Below, piece by piece: positions 47,078-58,079 of a stretch of 64,000 nucleotides of DNA. How positions within the stretch are numbered: the stretch's first letter is position 1; each line of letters starts with the position of its first letter. Source of the DNA: Cristatella mucedo (lineage: Eukaryota; Bryozoa; Phylactolaemata; Cristatellidae); NCBI GenBank assembly GCA_009760855.2, contig WPIO01000034.1:1565001-1629000 (forward strand). Direction: 5' to 3'. The notes beneath the pieces were generated by a model that was given only the letters and a program-made list of their open reading frames with translations, ran no database searches and had not been told where the DNA came from. The position numbers and the translations under genes were made by a program.

Positions 47078-47491
47078 TTACGTGACTTGTTTCGGTAAAT
47101 ACCCGTACGGAGCAAATTCGCTTGTTTCTTCGACGACGTCGCGTGACCAGAAGTCGCTCAGTCTCGTGAAAGAGAGTGCTGACTCGGACGGCAGAGTTAC
47201 AGGCCACGGCGGAAGAAATCTTTCGCTGAAAGCGGAAAAGCCGATGGGTGTAGCTGGCGAAGTCATGGCTTGTGCTTTTACTCGAGACTGCTGAGCTGCC
47301 GCTGAGCTGGTGTCTGGTAGCCTAGCCTTGCCGGAACGGTGAGGTGGTGTCACGAATGAAGTGTGGCCGTTCTTCGTGCGCCGGTTGTTACCGCTATTGG
47401 CCTGTGACTTTTGTGTCCTGCTTTGAGACTGCTGTTGTGTAAAGTTTTGTTGCGAGGGACTCCTGCTCTGATGCTGGTCAAGCCGCTCTGA
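47078..47491 (-). CDS. Candidate terminal exon, unrecognised Q/S-rich protein
   Basis: Open for 137 codons from just after a TGA at 47494 to TAA at 47078, with no ATG in the first part, so it would be a spliced terminal exon. It begins with a Gln/Ser/Asn-rich basic stretch (SPSQQNFTQQQSQSRTQKSQ). It then becomes more ordered: GFSAFSERFLPPWPVTLP, LSFTRLSDFWSRDVVEE, and the end APYGYLPKQVT. The change from disordered to aromatic/proline motifs looks protein-like. The composition is loosely like small nuclear coactivators, but no family is recognised. Upstream exons were not found. It could be a chance open frame in a GC-rich island. Confidence 0.3.
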   Translation of the reverse strand, partial: SERLDQHQSRSPSQQNFTQQQSQSRTQKSQANSGNNRRTKNGHTSFVTPPHRSGKARLPDTSSAAAQQSRVKAQAMTSPATPIGFSAFSERFLPPWPVTLPSESALSFTRLSDFWSRDVVEETSEFAPYGYLPKQVT

Positions 47492-47559
47492 TCATCCGCC
47501 CCGCGCCGAATACGTTTGCACTCGAGTCACGTGACAGCTGACGACACTCGGTGTGCACT

Positions 47560-49230
47560 CTATGACGATCCGCGTTTCTCCGACGAGCAATGCTCTGATA
47601 TGGACGGTTATGCGTGGTTATGCATGGCTATCCAATGCTTTGCAAGGACTGCGAGGTCTGTATCGTGATTAATGTGCTTCAACAATTCTTCCTGGTACTT
47701 TCATCGATTTGGCCACCGTCTTGTTTTTCAAATATTTTGATGTGTCTTCCTGGCTACTTCTAGTTTTATTCGAATGAGATTTAATTTTGGTGAATATATG
47801 GATATCGCTTGTGCAAAACTGCAGAGCGCCAAACCTCTTGTGACCATGCTGCAGTGGCTAGATCGGCATCTCGTAAAAGCAGATGAATTGAAATACCTAC
47901 TTCTCTATACTGTAACTTAATTGCTCACTGAGCTTGAAGAGTCTGTACTTGGAATTACGCTCAGCTGAGAGATATAATGGAAGTTACCCATCGTACTGGC
48001 CAGTTATTCCAACTGATTGACTAGAAAATGACTAGAAATTGACTTGAAGATGCAATTAACTAACCTGATTAGTCGCAGTCGCAATCACTTGTGCAATGAT
48101 GCAAGCAAATTTGCTCCCCCAGTGTGTTCTGCGAATTAACCTTTTCCAAGTTTTGGGATCGAGTCAAGTATCTTACGAGATATGGTAGAAGCAAAAGGTG
48201 TTCAAACGTCTCCAGCTATGTAACCAGGGTTTGAGTTACTTGAACATCAGGTAAGCCAAGGGTCGCGAAGGCACATTGAAGTCCAGCTCAATGCTACGAC
48301 GGCAGGCAGGGATGCAGACGGAGACAAGACAGCTAAAACGACAACTGAGGAGAATGCCCGTGCAAATACTGGTTAGTAATTTATGTTGAAGCCTGACGAC
48401 GTTTCGAGGATGAGCATTTGTCACCTACCATAGATGTTTACGATATATTTCTTGTATTATCCTGGCCGAGGATGTTCTTTGTTTATTAAGTTGCAGTGAC
48501 GCCTGTACATTCGAGAGCGATTAGATCATAAAAGTGGTTGACATTAGTTGTCAATCCTTAATTGTTATACTTATGATACGGAGTTCGTAATATTGTATTG
48601 CGACCGTTAAAAAGCCGGTCTCGAGGGATGGTCAGTCCGTTGCACTTTTGCTTTACAGTGAGTTGCACTTTACGGCTCGACCGGTGCAATGTAGTATCTG
48701 TGGCCTTGGAATAGACGGCTTTCCGGTAACGACGCAGACTTGCGCTTAAGGTTTGGGGACTCTTTTTTACTACCGACTCCTCATGATTCCTGGATGCATC
48801 GGACTCGTTGGCTTCAAGGTGCTGCCTCTACTAGTATCTCGCATTGTCTGTGAGGACTAGTGCAGCGACTAAATGCACTGCATGTGTGGCAAGTACTTGA
48901 TTCAGAAGCCCATAAAGCGCGTTCGTAACATCCCACAATGTTTAACTTATTTGGACTGTTTTCAATATAATAGCAGTATCATCAACCAGTTTATGTACAC
49001 TTGCCGACGGTGGTGGTTGCAAGTTTTTCTCACGGAAGCGCATGAGGTTTTTGATTGGGTGTGATTGCAGGCGTAGGATGCGAAAAGACGTGAACAATGG
49101 AAGAAGCGAAGGCAGGCAGCGCTTTTGAATCTGTATGGCACAGGTGCAAGGCTAATGATCAAGGTACTACAGCTCGTTGCTCGCCAACTCAGACAATGAT
49201 CAAAGCTACTGCTCCGGCGATGCGGCCACG
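47560..49230. other. No supported feature
   Basis: AT-richer DNA with short frames only. GGTTATGCGTGGTTATGC at 47605 is a small local repeat. Confidence 0.5.
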
Positions 49231-49235
49231 TATGC

Positions 49236-49376
49236 AAGGCAGCGAGATTCAATGCAAGGCAGCGAGATGCAATGCAAGGCAGCGAGATGCAATGCAAGGC
49301 AGCGAGATGCGATGCAAGGCAGCGAGATGCAAGGCAGCGAGATGCAATGCAAGGCAGCGAGATGCAAGGCAGCGAG
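49236..49376. repeat. 15/20-bp minisatellite
   Basis: Units GCAAGGCAGCGAGAT with or without an extra GCAAT, eight or so in a row. The mixed unit length reflects gain or loss of the 5-bp GCAAT. Confidence 0.9.
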
Positions 49377-49745
49377 AGCCTAAGGGCCGGACTGAGCCGG
49401 ATAGCACGCTCGCTGTTACGGCTTGTATATTCCTTGTTCCCCCAGTGGCGAGTTGTTCGTGGTCTCCTTCCGTGGGCTGGCGCCTTCGGCGAGCTGAGAT
49501 GTACCGTGCTAGTGAATCTCTGCTATTGCAGCCAATGTCGCGCCAATGTCGTTTTGGCTGGTACCTGTGTCGATTGTCGCTCGCACTCAAGATTGCTCCT
49601 GCGCGAGATCGTCCCCCCCCCCGTAGGGAGAGTTAGCCTCGTGTTTCCTTTGCTCCCAGTAGCGTAATGTAACTAGGGTCCCCAGCAGTTTTGTTTGTTC
49701 CCCTGTTGCTGTTGGCGAATGGGATATAATTATTAAGTAATACAA

Positions 49746-49746
<1 letters not shown>

Positions 49747-49831
<85 letters not shown>

Positions 49832-49870
49832 CGAGAGAGAGAGAGAGAGAGAGAAAAAGAGAAAAGAGAG
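49747..49870. repeat. (GA)n microsatellite
   Basis: About 120 bp with a few AA and GC interruptions. Confidence 0.95.
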
Positions 49871-49899
49871 GGGCCTTCGTACCTGTGAGGCTGCAGCCT

Positions 49900-51310
49900 G
49901 CAAGCGCACCAAAACCCCCGCCCTTTCTCGGTGTCGGTGAATCCGCTTCCGGTTTCAGGCGTCGGTTGGCGCCCTTCGCTCAAACTCTTTTTTCGCTCAG
50001 CCTTCCCTTAAACGTAATTCCAAGAGGAGATCGTGCAAGGAGGGAGGACGACGGCGACAAGGCGCAGACGCGTCGCAAGACTGCACGGTACGGTCTCCCG
50101 CGGTAATGGCAATGCGAGAGCGAGCGCAGGCTGGCTTAGCTCAGTGGCCACGCCTTCGCCGTGCGAGCCCTCCAAATCGCTCCTGACGCTAGCAGCCGAG
50201 TTTTGCCGACGCAAGTGAACGCACGGCGGCGGCGGTTGAGCTGCTCGCTGCTCCTCCGAAGCCCGGCCGGAGCGCCGTTGCCTAAGCTGGCGAGGCCCAC
50301 GATGCCCACGAGCGTGAGCACTCGCTACGGTTCGCCGGGGCGCCAGCCTCGCTCGTGCATCGATTGTTAACGGGAATCAAACTGACGTTGACGCGTTAGT
50401 ATGCGTCTGTCAATTACGCTAATTAGCGATCAAATACGCAACTTAGCCGGCAGAGAAGAGTGAGTGAGCGACGCGTACGCAGACAAATGATGAGGCAGTC
50501 GCCGCGCCTCTCCGATTACGGTGCCACTTCGGCTCCGTACCCGTCCGGCCGCCGCGCCTCCGCTGCGATTACGCTGCCGCTTCGGCTAGCCGACGGCTGC
50601 GCCGCCGCCGCTCAGCAGTTGGCCGGCGGTGCCATCGCATGCTCACTTCACGGCTTCCGGCCAGTCGGGGTATCGCGTGCCGCCTGAAGACTGGCGTCGA
50701 TCGGAATGTCGCAAACTTCGAGACAACTTAGGCTCCGACCGGCGGATATGAGCCGAGCGCCAGTGGGGGGGGGGAGGAGGCGTATGGAAGGAAGCGAGCG
50801 AGACCGAGGAGGAAGCGTGCTGGAGGAAGATGGCTGGAGGAAGATGGCTGGAGGAAGATGGCTGGAGGAAGATGGCTGGAGGAAGATGGCTGGAGGAAGA
50901 TGGCTGCGGCTTGATCAGAGATCGGCGCAGGAGGGGCGGCGGCGGCTTTGCAGTCTGTAAACGCTCCATGGTAAAAGGCGAAACGGCATGGCTGAAGGTT
51001 GCTCACCGGAAATTCAGTCTGCTTTATGTTTTGCAACTAACGGCAGCTGGCAAATACAACGCAATTGAGCGGCTTCGAAAAAGTGACGTGGCTTGCGAAG
51101 CGATTCAGTACGAGGGGGGCATCTCGGCCAAAGCCGAACGTTCGAACGACGGACTGGTCGCTGGTCGACTGTCGTTCGGCGCTCAGCTTTTCAGATGAAG
51201 CCGCTACTAACAAAAAGAAGTACGACTCTGAATGGCGTCGCGGGTCCTCCACAGTCACGGTGACCATTCAGGTCCAGGATTACTTTCGGCGGTTCGACGC
51301 GTAGGGGCAG
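49900..51310. other. GC-rich island with short open frames in several directions
   Basis: CpG-rich. Contains a local duplication (CCGCCGCGCCTC with GATTACG at 50500 and 50550) and the 14-bp minisatellite. No splice-compatible coding exon could be defended. Confidence 0.35.
50818..50908. repeat. 14-bp minisatellite
   Basis: Unit GAGGAAGATGGCTG repeated six times exactly. The period is not a multiple of three, which argues against a coding role despite open frames. Confidence 0.92.
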
Positions 51311-51653
51311 GGGCATGCTCGACGAAGTGCTTGCTGCAAAGTTGCCAACGCGTGCTAATTGCTTACAGTCACAGCGGCGGGTCTCGTGAGTTCGGCTGTA
51401 GGCCTACAACCGTCCGTTACTTAGAAGCCGCCGAGTGCAAGCAATCAAGCGTAGCAATATGCCGAGTGATAAAATGTCGCTTTCTGTTGAGTTCTGGACG
51501 TGCGTGCCGCGTTCGCTGGTGTGTGCATGTCTGCTCGCGTGCGCGATAGGCACGATGCGTGAGAGCAACCGTGGATGATTTCGCTTCGAATAAATATCTT
51601 TCGCAGAGACACTGCAGTTGCTACAACTCGTAGCCACTTGTGACGGAATGCAG

Positions 51654-51768
51654 GTGAAGCATGGCAATGTGAAGCATGGCAAAGTGAAGCATAGCACCGT
51701 GAAGCATGGCAACGTGAAGCATGACACCGTGAAGCATAGCACCGTGAAGCATGACACCGTGAAGCTGG
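51654..51768. repeat. 15-bp minisatellite
   Basis: Seven units of GTGAAGCATRRCAHN followed by a partial GTGAAGCTGG. The 15-bp period keeps frame (MLHGA/MLHVA on the minus strand), but no gene context supports translation. Confidence 0.9.
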
Positions 51769-51940
51769 TGAGTCACGGCAGCAGCTCCGATTAATAAAGA
51801 TTCATGTGGCTCTAGATTCTGAAACATTAAATTACGGGCAACTTCAACTTTGCGTAGGGAAGGCGGGCCTAATTTTTCAGTGACCCAGTTAGTGAGAATG
51901 CCCCCATACAAAAAGCCCCCATGAAGAATCATTAGTAGAT

Positions 51941-51941
51941 C

Positions 51942-52006
<65 letters not shown>
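51941..52006. repeat. (AT)n microsatellite with GTA interruptions
   Basis: About 65 bp of AT with regular ATGTAT breaks. Confidence 0.95.
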
Positions 52007-52008
<2 letters not shown>

Positions 52009-52259
52009 CATAAAGACAACGAAAAAGCACACCTTAGAGCACACCCACCTGTTCCACACAGCATTTTCAGCGTCCGCGTGAATTTCTGCTTGAGTGCCTA
52101 GGCGCGATGGCGCAGTGCACGCCAGCAATAACCAATTGACTCGTTTCCTTTTAGGCATAAATAAAGTGGCTAGAAGGAGATTCGGTTCGTTTAGGGTGCC
52201 ATACCAGTATCAAATTTTTACAAATTTACACTGCTTCAGCTTACGATTAAGCGTGACGA

Positions 52260-53250
52260 CGTTATGGACAAAGGAAGAAGAAGCTTCTCTTTGTGGCTTC
52301 AGCTTAATCAGCTGAAGGAGCTGTCGAGCTGCACAAGCTGTCCGGACGATTTTCAGCAGAATGACCGCTTTCGAGCGAGCGAGCGAGCGAGCCATCAGCT
52401 TCTCCGAGCTATTGAGGCGGCAGCTCGCTGGGCGCCCAAGGCTGCAGCGACCGCCGCCGCTCCTTCTCGGTCGCTGCTAGAGGCGCGGCGGCTACGTTGT
52501 CCTCCACCGCGGCCACCGGGGGGGGGGGGCGTGCGACAAAACACCAGAGCAGGCGCAGATAAGACGCCAGAGGCAAACACGAGCGCACCGATGGTGCAAA
52601 CGGGACAAGGCAAGCCGCCGCGGCAGCTGCCACCGCCAACTCGGCGAAACGCCATTCGTCGCCTGCCACCGGCTGCGATTCGCGGTCCGCCGAGCCCGGA
52701 GCGCGCGTTCGAGACGCGTTCCGTTGGAACCAGTACCGCCCGCGGGCGCGAAGATAGTGCGGGCGCCTCGCGACAACTGCTGGCCTTCGGAGGACCGAGG
52801 CTCTCGCTCGGTGCCGTCGTGCGCTCGAGCGAAGCTAGCGCCGATGCGCGGCTACCGTGCAAAAGCGAGAAAGCGGAAAGGAAGCGACGACGCCGAGTGT
52901 TTCCGAAATTTCTCTGGCAGCCCAGCGACCAACCGGTCGCTGGGCGCGGGGCGCTCGCCTCGCGCGCGGCAATGGTACGCGGATTTTCCGCGGTGTCGCG
53001 TGCATGGATATGGCACCGTCGACTTCCGACGTGGCGGAAGCCGCGGCTGCTGCCGCTTGGCCGCCGGCTGACTGCGCAGACTGCGCCGCCCGGTGATGCC
53101 GCCGTCAGGTCGGAAGAGTGGGTCGGCCGCTGCAGCCATTTTGCGAAAGCTGGAAGTCGCCGCCGCCCTGGCCGCCGCTTCGCGTGCATAGCGCTTTTCT
53201 CCGACGGCGCCTTCAAGGTCGCTTGTCGGACGCATTAGCTGAGTGAGGGT
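52260..53250. other. Strong GC-rich island, open on both strands
   Basis: A 324-codon plus frame (52264-53238) and a 273-codon minus frame overlap. Both are low-complexity Ala/Arg/Pro translations of GC-rich DNA. A minus ATG at 53134 (AAAATGG context, MAAAADPLFRPDGGITGRRS) and a plus ATG near 53003 (MDMAPSTSDVAEAAAAAAW) are the only starts that look usable. It may be a promoter with a first exon. Confidence 0.35.
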
Positions 53251-54014
53251 GCGTCAAGTTCATCGCGCTTTTTTCTACTCGTTCAGCGGAGCTTTGTGTG
53301 AGACGCTCTAGATTTGCTTCCTACAAAAGTGCCCTGTTTAGTGCCTCGTACCGCAGCACTTCCGCACCTTGAATTGCTTCGACTATCCTTAATGCCAAAC
53401 CCACCTTTTCACTGTAGGCGTTGGCGTTCATTCGAGCTTATTGATGTCGCACTTGGAGGAATCGTATCGCAGTACAAGCGGAAGCAGACATTTTATTGAA
53501 AAATAGTGCCCGATACATAATAATTAGTAGCCATCGGTAGGGACGGGCTATTTATTACAATGGCGGACGCAACTCTTGGGTGCCACGCCGTAGCTTATAC
53601 TAATCATTCAACGAGAAAAGATTTAGTTTACTGTATAAATGATTTGACTTCTATAATTTTGGATGCACATAATCATGAGTCCGCTCAACGGAAATCAATA
53701 ACAGTTACAGGTGAGTCTCGCAAACAGTAGTCGCTTAGGGACCTCTAAGGGAGCTCTAACGATATCTAACTACATAGTCCTTAGAAGATACCTGTGCTTG
53801 CGGCTACGAAAAGCATTCAAAGGACAGCTCGCGTCAATGCATCCGAAGAGCTTTGAAGGACTTCCCGCGTGCACTTTAACTTGCCATTTCCGCCCACGAT
53901 AGCGGAATGTCGAGTCCTCCTTCAAAAGAAGACCAGGTAATTGAGCAGCGTCTTTTGTATGGCTTCACAAGTGCCCTTAAGACAATCACCACCGATTGCA
54001 GCGGCGATACGGTA

Positions 54015-54145
54015 TAGCAGGATTATAGCAGGATTCGAACTCACCTCGGGTCCGAGCGCCATTAACCCAGAACTCGAAGCTAGGCGGTCAGTTGAGAGGG
54101 CTCACCAGCTAGGTCATCAGACACTCAAGTCTGCCTTACGGTGCC
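54015..54145 (-). mobile_element. Third tRNA-like SINE head
   Basis: The minus strand reads CTAGCTGGTGAGCCCTCTCA, GCGCTCGGACCCGAGG and TGAGTTCGAATCCTGC, which is a B box in a tRNA-like context. AGGATTATAGCAGGATT (plus) is a short local duplication at its end. Only one copy was seen. Confidence 0.4.
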
Positions 54146-54204
54146 ACGTTTGAGGTTTTCGAGACATTTTCCCGGGGGCTGGGCTAATTTTCATGTCAAA
54201 CCTG

Positions 54205-54263
54205 CGGCTTCCGCCCGCCATTGCGTATCGGCGAGTTTTCACAGCAATGGCGGGCGGAAGCCG
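54205..54263. repeat. Perfect 20-bp inverted repeat (hairpin) with 19-nt loop
   Basis: CGGCTTCCGCCCGCCATTGC at 54205-54224 is exactly inverted at 54244-54263. An E2F-type TTGGCGGGAAA follows at 54276-54286. The arms themselves contain GGCGGGCGG. Confidence 0.9.
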
Positions 54264-54959
54264 AGAATCACACAATTGGCGGGAAAAAGGAGCAAAGCAG
54301 AATGGACGCTATTATATCTAGAAGGCCTGAGCATGCAGGAAGAGACTGAAGGAGAGGCCCTCGGTGCTTCAAAGGTGAGATTCAAGCACTCGACTACTCA
54401 GGTATTGAGTCCTTGACCTTGCTGTAGGCCGCGCTCGCCAGCTGAGCAAGGCTCGTCGCCAGGTCGGCGGAGACCCAGGCCAGCATTGTAATGCAGCAGT
54501 GAAATCTCCCTTGGTTTTTCACTAGCACACGCTAGTCTAGCATTACCGTCGCGGACAGCAGCGAGAAAGATAAGCAGCGAAGGAATCAACTAAGCGGCGC
54601 CATGCCCTGCGAAAACTGAGTGGAAATGTCGAATGCGACAACCTCTACGAAAGGAAGAGACTTTATAAAAAGCCATTCAGGAGCGCGGTATAGTCAAAGC
54701 AAAAGCCTCATGTGTGACATTCAACAGCTGGGAGAGACAGAAGGTAAGGTGCGAGCCCTTTACGACCCATGTCGCCGAAGCGAGGCCTTGCTGAAAGTAT
54801 GCCTGGCTCTTCAGTTAGGCCAGCGGATATTCAAGTCCGCATTGCTCTGCAGCACATGGAGTTGACCGCCGACTTGACAGTGGAGGAGCGTGTTCATCTA
54901 ACGACTAGTCGATTTAGACTAGTATGCCTAGATTGCGAGTAGTCGTCACTTAAAAAAGT

Positions 54960-55285
54960 GGCGTTTGCTTAATCCATTTTAAAGCTTCGGTCTTCAAACT
55001 TACGGATGACGCTAGGTTTACCTATAATTGTTAAGTAAGTCTTATCGTGGTTAATATTTTGGATGTTCGTAGCCATTCCAGTGTGAATTCCGTCGACGCA
55101 GGTCATAGGAGAAGAGAATAAGTGAGTTGGATGAGGAATAAGTCTTGGAAGGGTCGAAGGATTGGTAGAGCTGGGTGTCATTCACATGATCACGCTTCCT
55201 TTACAGCATGCGTAAAGTGCAGACAGAGAGATCAAGTTCTCCGAGGGCGCACTACTAATGTATTAATATTATCGGCATAAAAATG
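54960..55285 (+). mobile_element. LINE A 3' end, plus, partly decayed
   Basis: CACGCTTCCTTTACAGCATG, AAGTGCAGACAGAGAGATCA, AGTTCTCCGAGGGCGCAC and TAATGTATTAATATTATCGG mark the tail at 55185-55280. The upstream part is too decayed to read. Confidence 0.5.
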
Positions 55286-55330
55286 AAAGTCGCGGTTTTA
55301 CTTGGCGATGACATCGGTCAGAGGGACAGT

Positions 55331-55363
55331 GTACATATACATATACATATACATATACAGTAT
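55331..55363. repeat. (ACATAT)n microsatellite
   Basis: Four to five copies of ACATAT then CAGTATACAT. Confidence 0.9.
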
Positions 55364-56236
55364 ACATAGGGAAAAGAAGGTCGAAGACCTAAGACTGAAC
55401 CTAAGGCTTTACTCCATACTTTGAGGGCTCACCAGATGACATGACCGACAGCCTTTAACATATGCACTATGACCCCTCTCTGACCTCAAGGTAGGACCTG
55501 ACTCGACGTAGCACTGAGCCAGTCTGCGAGCTGTTCGTCGGGTCTGCGAAAACGCTTGACTTCACGGTCGGCCACTAGTGTCCATAGATCTCGCAGTGCT
55601 CTGAAAAACTGATCGTTGTTTCCAAAAAATGAGCAAACGGAGGTGTTTTTTTTATTCTGACCGTGTGCCCTATTTCACACTTCGAGAGCTCTTGCTAACC
55701 CTGGGGTATTTGAAGGAAATAATACATCATCTCGCTAGTACGTCTTCAGAAGGGCGTCCGAGTTGCAAGGCTACGCTAGAGAGCTCCTTTCCCATCAGCA
55801 CCTATTGTTAGCTATGCCGAAGTGGACTCGCGCGAGATCTTATCCTCGCTAGCGTAGGCAGTGCTATCCAAGCCAGGGCAGCGAAAGGAAAGAGTTGTAA
55901 GGCCAATGCTCACCGCAAAATGAGGTTAGAGGTCAGCGAAAGCAACAGACGCTCTACCCGACCGGCAACCTTTCGCTCGGGTATGCGGCGGAGGCATCTT
56001 AAGCGTCGACAGGGCCTCCTGGGCACTAACTCAAGGGATTGCAAGTGCAGATGCTTCGACGAAGCAGTACGCACAGACTCACTTTGGAACCTCCAGCCAC
56101 AGAAACAGATGCCGTGCCCTACGGGTTGCCTCCTGCCTTCCGACGTCAAACCTTGCGTCAGACTGGGAAAATCTGCATTGATGAGCGAGCGAACTAGGTC
56201 AGTTCAGATTGGTACAGTGCCCAATATTTCGCGGTA

Positions 56237-56280
56237 GCAGCTGCAGTACTCGAGTGCCGCAGCTGCAGTACTCGAGTGCT
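56237..56280. repeat. 22-bp tandem duplication of a palindrome-rich unit
   Basis: GCAGCTGCAGTACTCGAGTG starts at 56237 and 56259. It contains CAGCTG, CTGCAG, AGTACT and CTCGAG palindromes. Confidence 0.85.
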
Positions 56281-56480
56281 CCGCCACAAGCAAGCGTGAA
56301 GAGCTCAGGTGCTCATAGAACTACAGACTCGTGACAAATACAAGTGGGCAGCTGCTGCCTCGACACACGCCCGCCGGTATGCCAACAGCAGCAGAGCTCC
56401 ACAGCAATTAAGAGATATGTATATATAAAAAGTCAATGACGTCGATGCCGATGTATTTAAAAATGCGATTCATTAGTAGA

Positions 56481-56620
56481 GCACCCTACGAGAGCCAACT
56501 GTACATCTAGGTACTTTAAACGAAACGTAGGGCTCGAGCCCACCACCTTGGTCGTTAAAGGCAAGCGCCTTACCCAGTGGCGGTGCCAGGGGGTGGTGAC
56601 ACTTGCCCATTGTTCTACAT
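56481..56620 (-). mobile_element. SINE family 2 copy
   Basis: Minus-strand copy: GAGCACCCTACGAGAGCC and TAGGTACTTTA (tail), TAGGGCTCGAGCCCACCACC (B box) and GCGCCTTACCCAGTGGCGG (A-box side). It interrupts or borders the gag-position ORF of the LTR element. Confidence 0.6.
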
Positions 56621-57060
56621 CGGTCGCCCAATCACTCTTGACATCCTCTAGATTAACTGCAATAAGTTCTCGCCCGCTGCAGTCATTAGCACACTCAATT
56701 TCCAGCCACATATTAGTCTCAGCATTACTCTCAGCTGACTGCTGGTTTTTCTCGACATTTCCGGTAGATATTTCTAGCCCTTGCTTGAGACGTTGGCGTA
56801 CCTCTTCGTTAAGAGTATCCGTAATCTCTAGGCGATTACGTCTAAATGCTGCTCCACGCAGCTCAGTCGCCAGTTCCACCTCGTGATTTCCATTCCGGGA
56901 GCATATTTTCATAAGTCGGTCAGGGTCAGAAGCATAGTCCTCGCCAATTCGAATAATTTTGGCTGAGCACAGCATCAAAATTCGCACGAGTTCGGCAGGG
57001 AATTTTTCTGAATCCTTAAGTTCGGCACAGCAGTCAGTTATTTTATCGACTCAAGATGGC
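56620..57060 (-). pseudogene. Gag-position open frame of the LTR element
   Basis: Open on the minus strand from after a TGA near 57055 into the SINE at 56620. It contains AELKDSEKFPAELVRILMLC, CSRNGNHEVELATELRGAAF and a hydrophilic ELIAVNLEDVKSDW. Its position just after the LTR and primer site suggests gag, but no zinc knuckle or named gag domain is visible. It has no upstream ATG and appears truncated by the SINE. Confidence 0.4.
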
Positions 57061-57199
57061 GTTCGGTTTTTAACTTAAGCATGCCAAGAAAGAAATTCGT
57101 CTTTCAGATTCAACGTTCACCAATTAAGGCACCGGCAGTAAGACTAGCACAAACCGACTTTTAAGGATCCATAGCAATTATCTCACTTCTGACGCCATA

Positions 57200-57671
57200 T
57201 GTTACAAATGTGATGCGCGGCTTCCGCGTCCGGTCAGGATTAGGTCGAAAACACAGAGCTTACAACGGTGCTAGTCTCAGCCAACACACAATAAATACCG
57301 GCACCGCCTGACCCTTGTAACATGGCTAGTTACTAGTGGGTGCTGCATCAGTGCACGCGGGTATGCCGACAGTAGCAGAAACATCGAAACGACGACGAGC
57401 GCACATACCTTAGCATATCAAGTCCGTATCAATAATGCAGATAGGTATATTTAACGCCTGCGGACGGTTGCAGGCGTTCAACCGCCGCCACGATGTGACC
57501 TATCGGCTCTGTGGCCTAGAGCTCACATCCGTTCCAATGCCTATTTCCGAGTCTCGAACCCCCACTTCCGCTTATCTCAAAGCGCCGACCTTTTATACGG
57601 CATCGGCAATAAACTGTCACATAATAATTAACCATCGTAGTTTGGCTATTTTAGCTAGCCCCGCCGTTACA
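57200..57671 (-). mobile_element. LTR of a Gypsy-like retrotransposon
   Basis: On the minus strand it starts TGTAACGGCGGGGC and ends TTTGTAACA (TG...CA), 472 bp. It is followed at once by TATGGCGTCAGAAGTGAG, which has the form of a Ty3/Gypsy primer-binding site. A TATAAAA box is present at 57591-57597 (minus). No second LTR was found in the window, so this is a truncated or degraded element. Confidence 0.65.
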
Positions 57672-57889
57672 TTGTCGATTGGATTTTCTTCGAAGGTGTA
57701 AAATGTCAGGGTGGTCAGTTGGACTTTTCTATTCTAATAACGCCAGCAGACTTGCTGTGTCGCCAGCTTTCCTTTCCATATCCAAGCCGCGGCTCTCTGG
57801 ATTTCAGCAGCATCATTGATAGCATCTCTATTAATTAAATCGAGAAAGTCCGTCCGTCCGTCCGTCACGCGGCAAGATGACATAAGATT

Positions 57890-58075
57890 TTCGTGCTGAC
57901 CCTGTGCATGTCACCCCTAACCATATCATTAATTTTGTTTGTTTTTCAAGCATGATTTTACTTACCATTCAATTGCATTTTCCTTTGCAGCAAATGTAAA
58001 GCGCCTAGAAAGAGATTAAGTTTTCTCGGGGCACTTTATCAAGTGCCTTATTAGTATTATTATTAAGATGGCGCA
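57890..58075 (+). mobile_element. LINE A 3' UTR copy, plus
   Basis: GTGCTGACCCTGTGCATGTC, CCTTTGCAGCAAATGTAAAG, CGCCTAGAAAGAGATTAAG and TTATTAGTATTATTATTAAG. Very close in wording to 31940-32205 and to the minus copy at 42376. Confidence 0.65.
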
Positions 58076-58079
58076 CCGC

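Noticed and set aside
49236-49376. CRISPR-like or coding repeat
   Set aside because: Repeats of 15 and 20 bp are contiguous without spacers. This is a minisatellite.
52264-53238. 324-codon plus ORF and 273-codon minus ORF as real genes
   Set aside because: They overlap on opposite strands, are low complexity and depend on GC-rich DNA lacking stops. No domain or splice support; kept only as an island.
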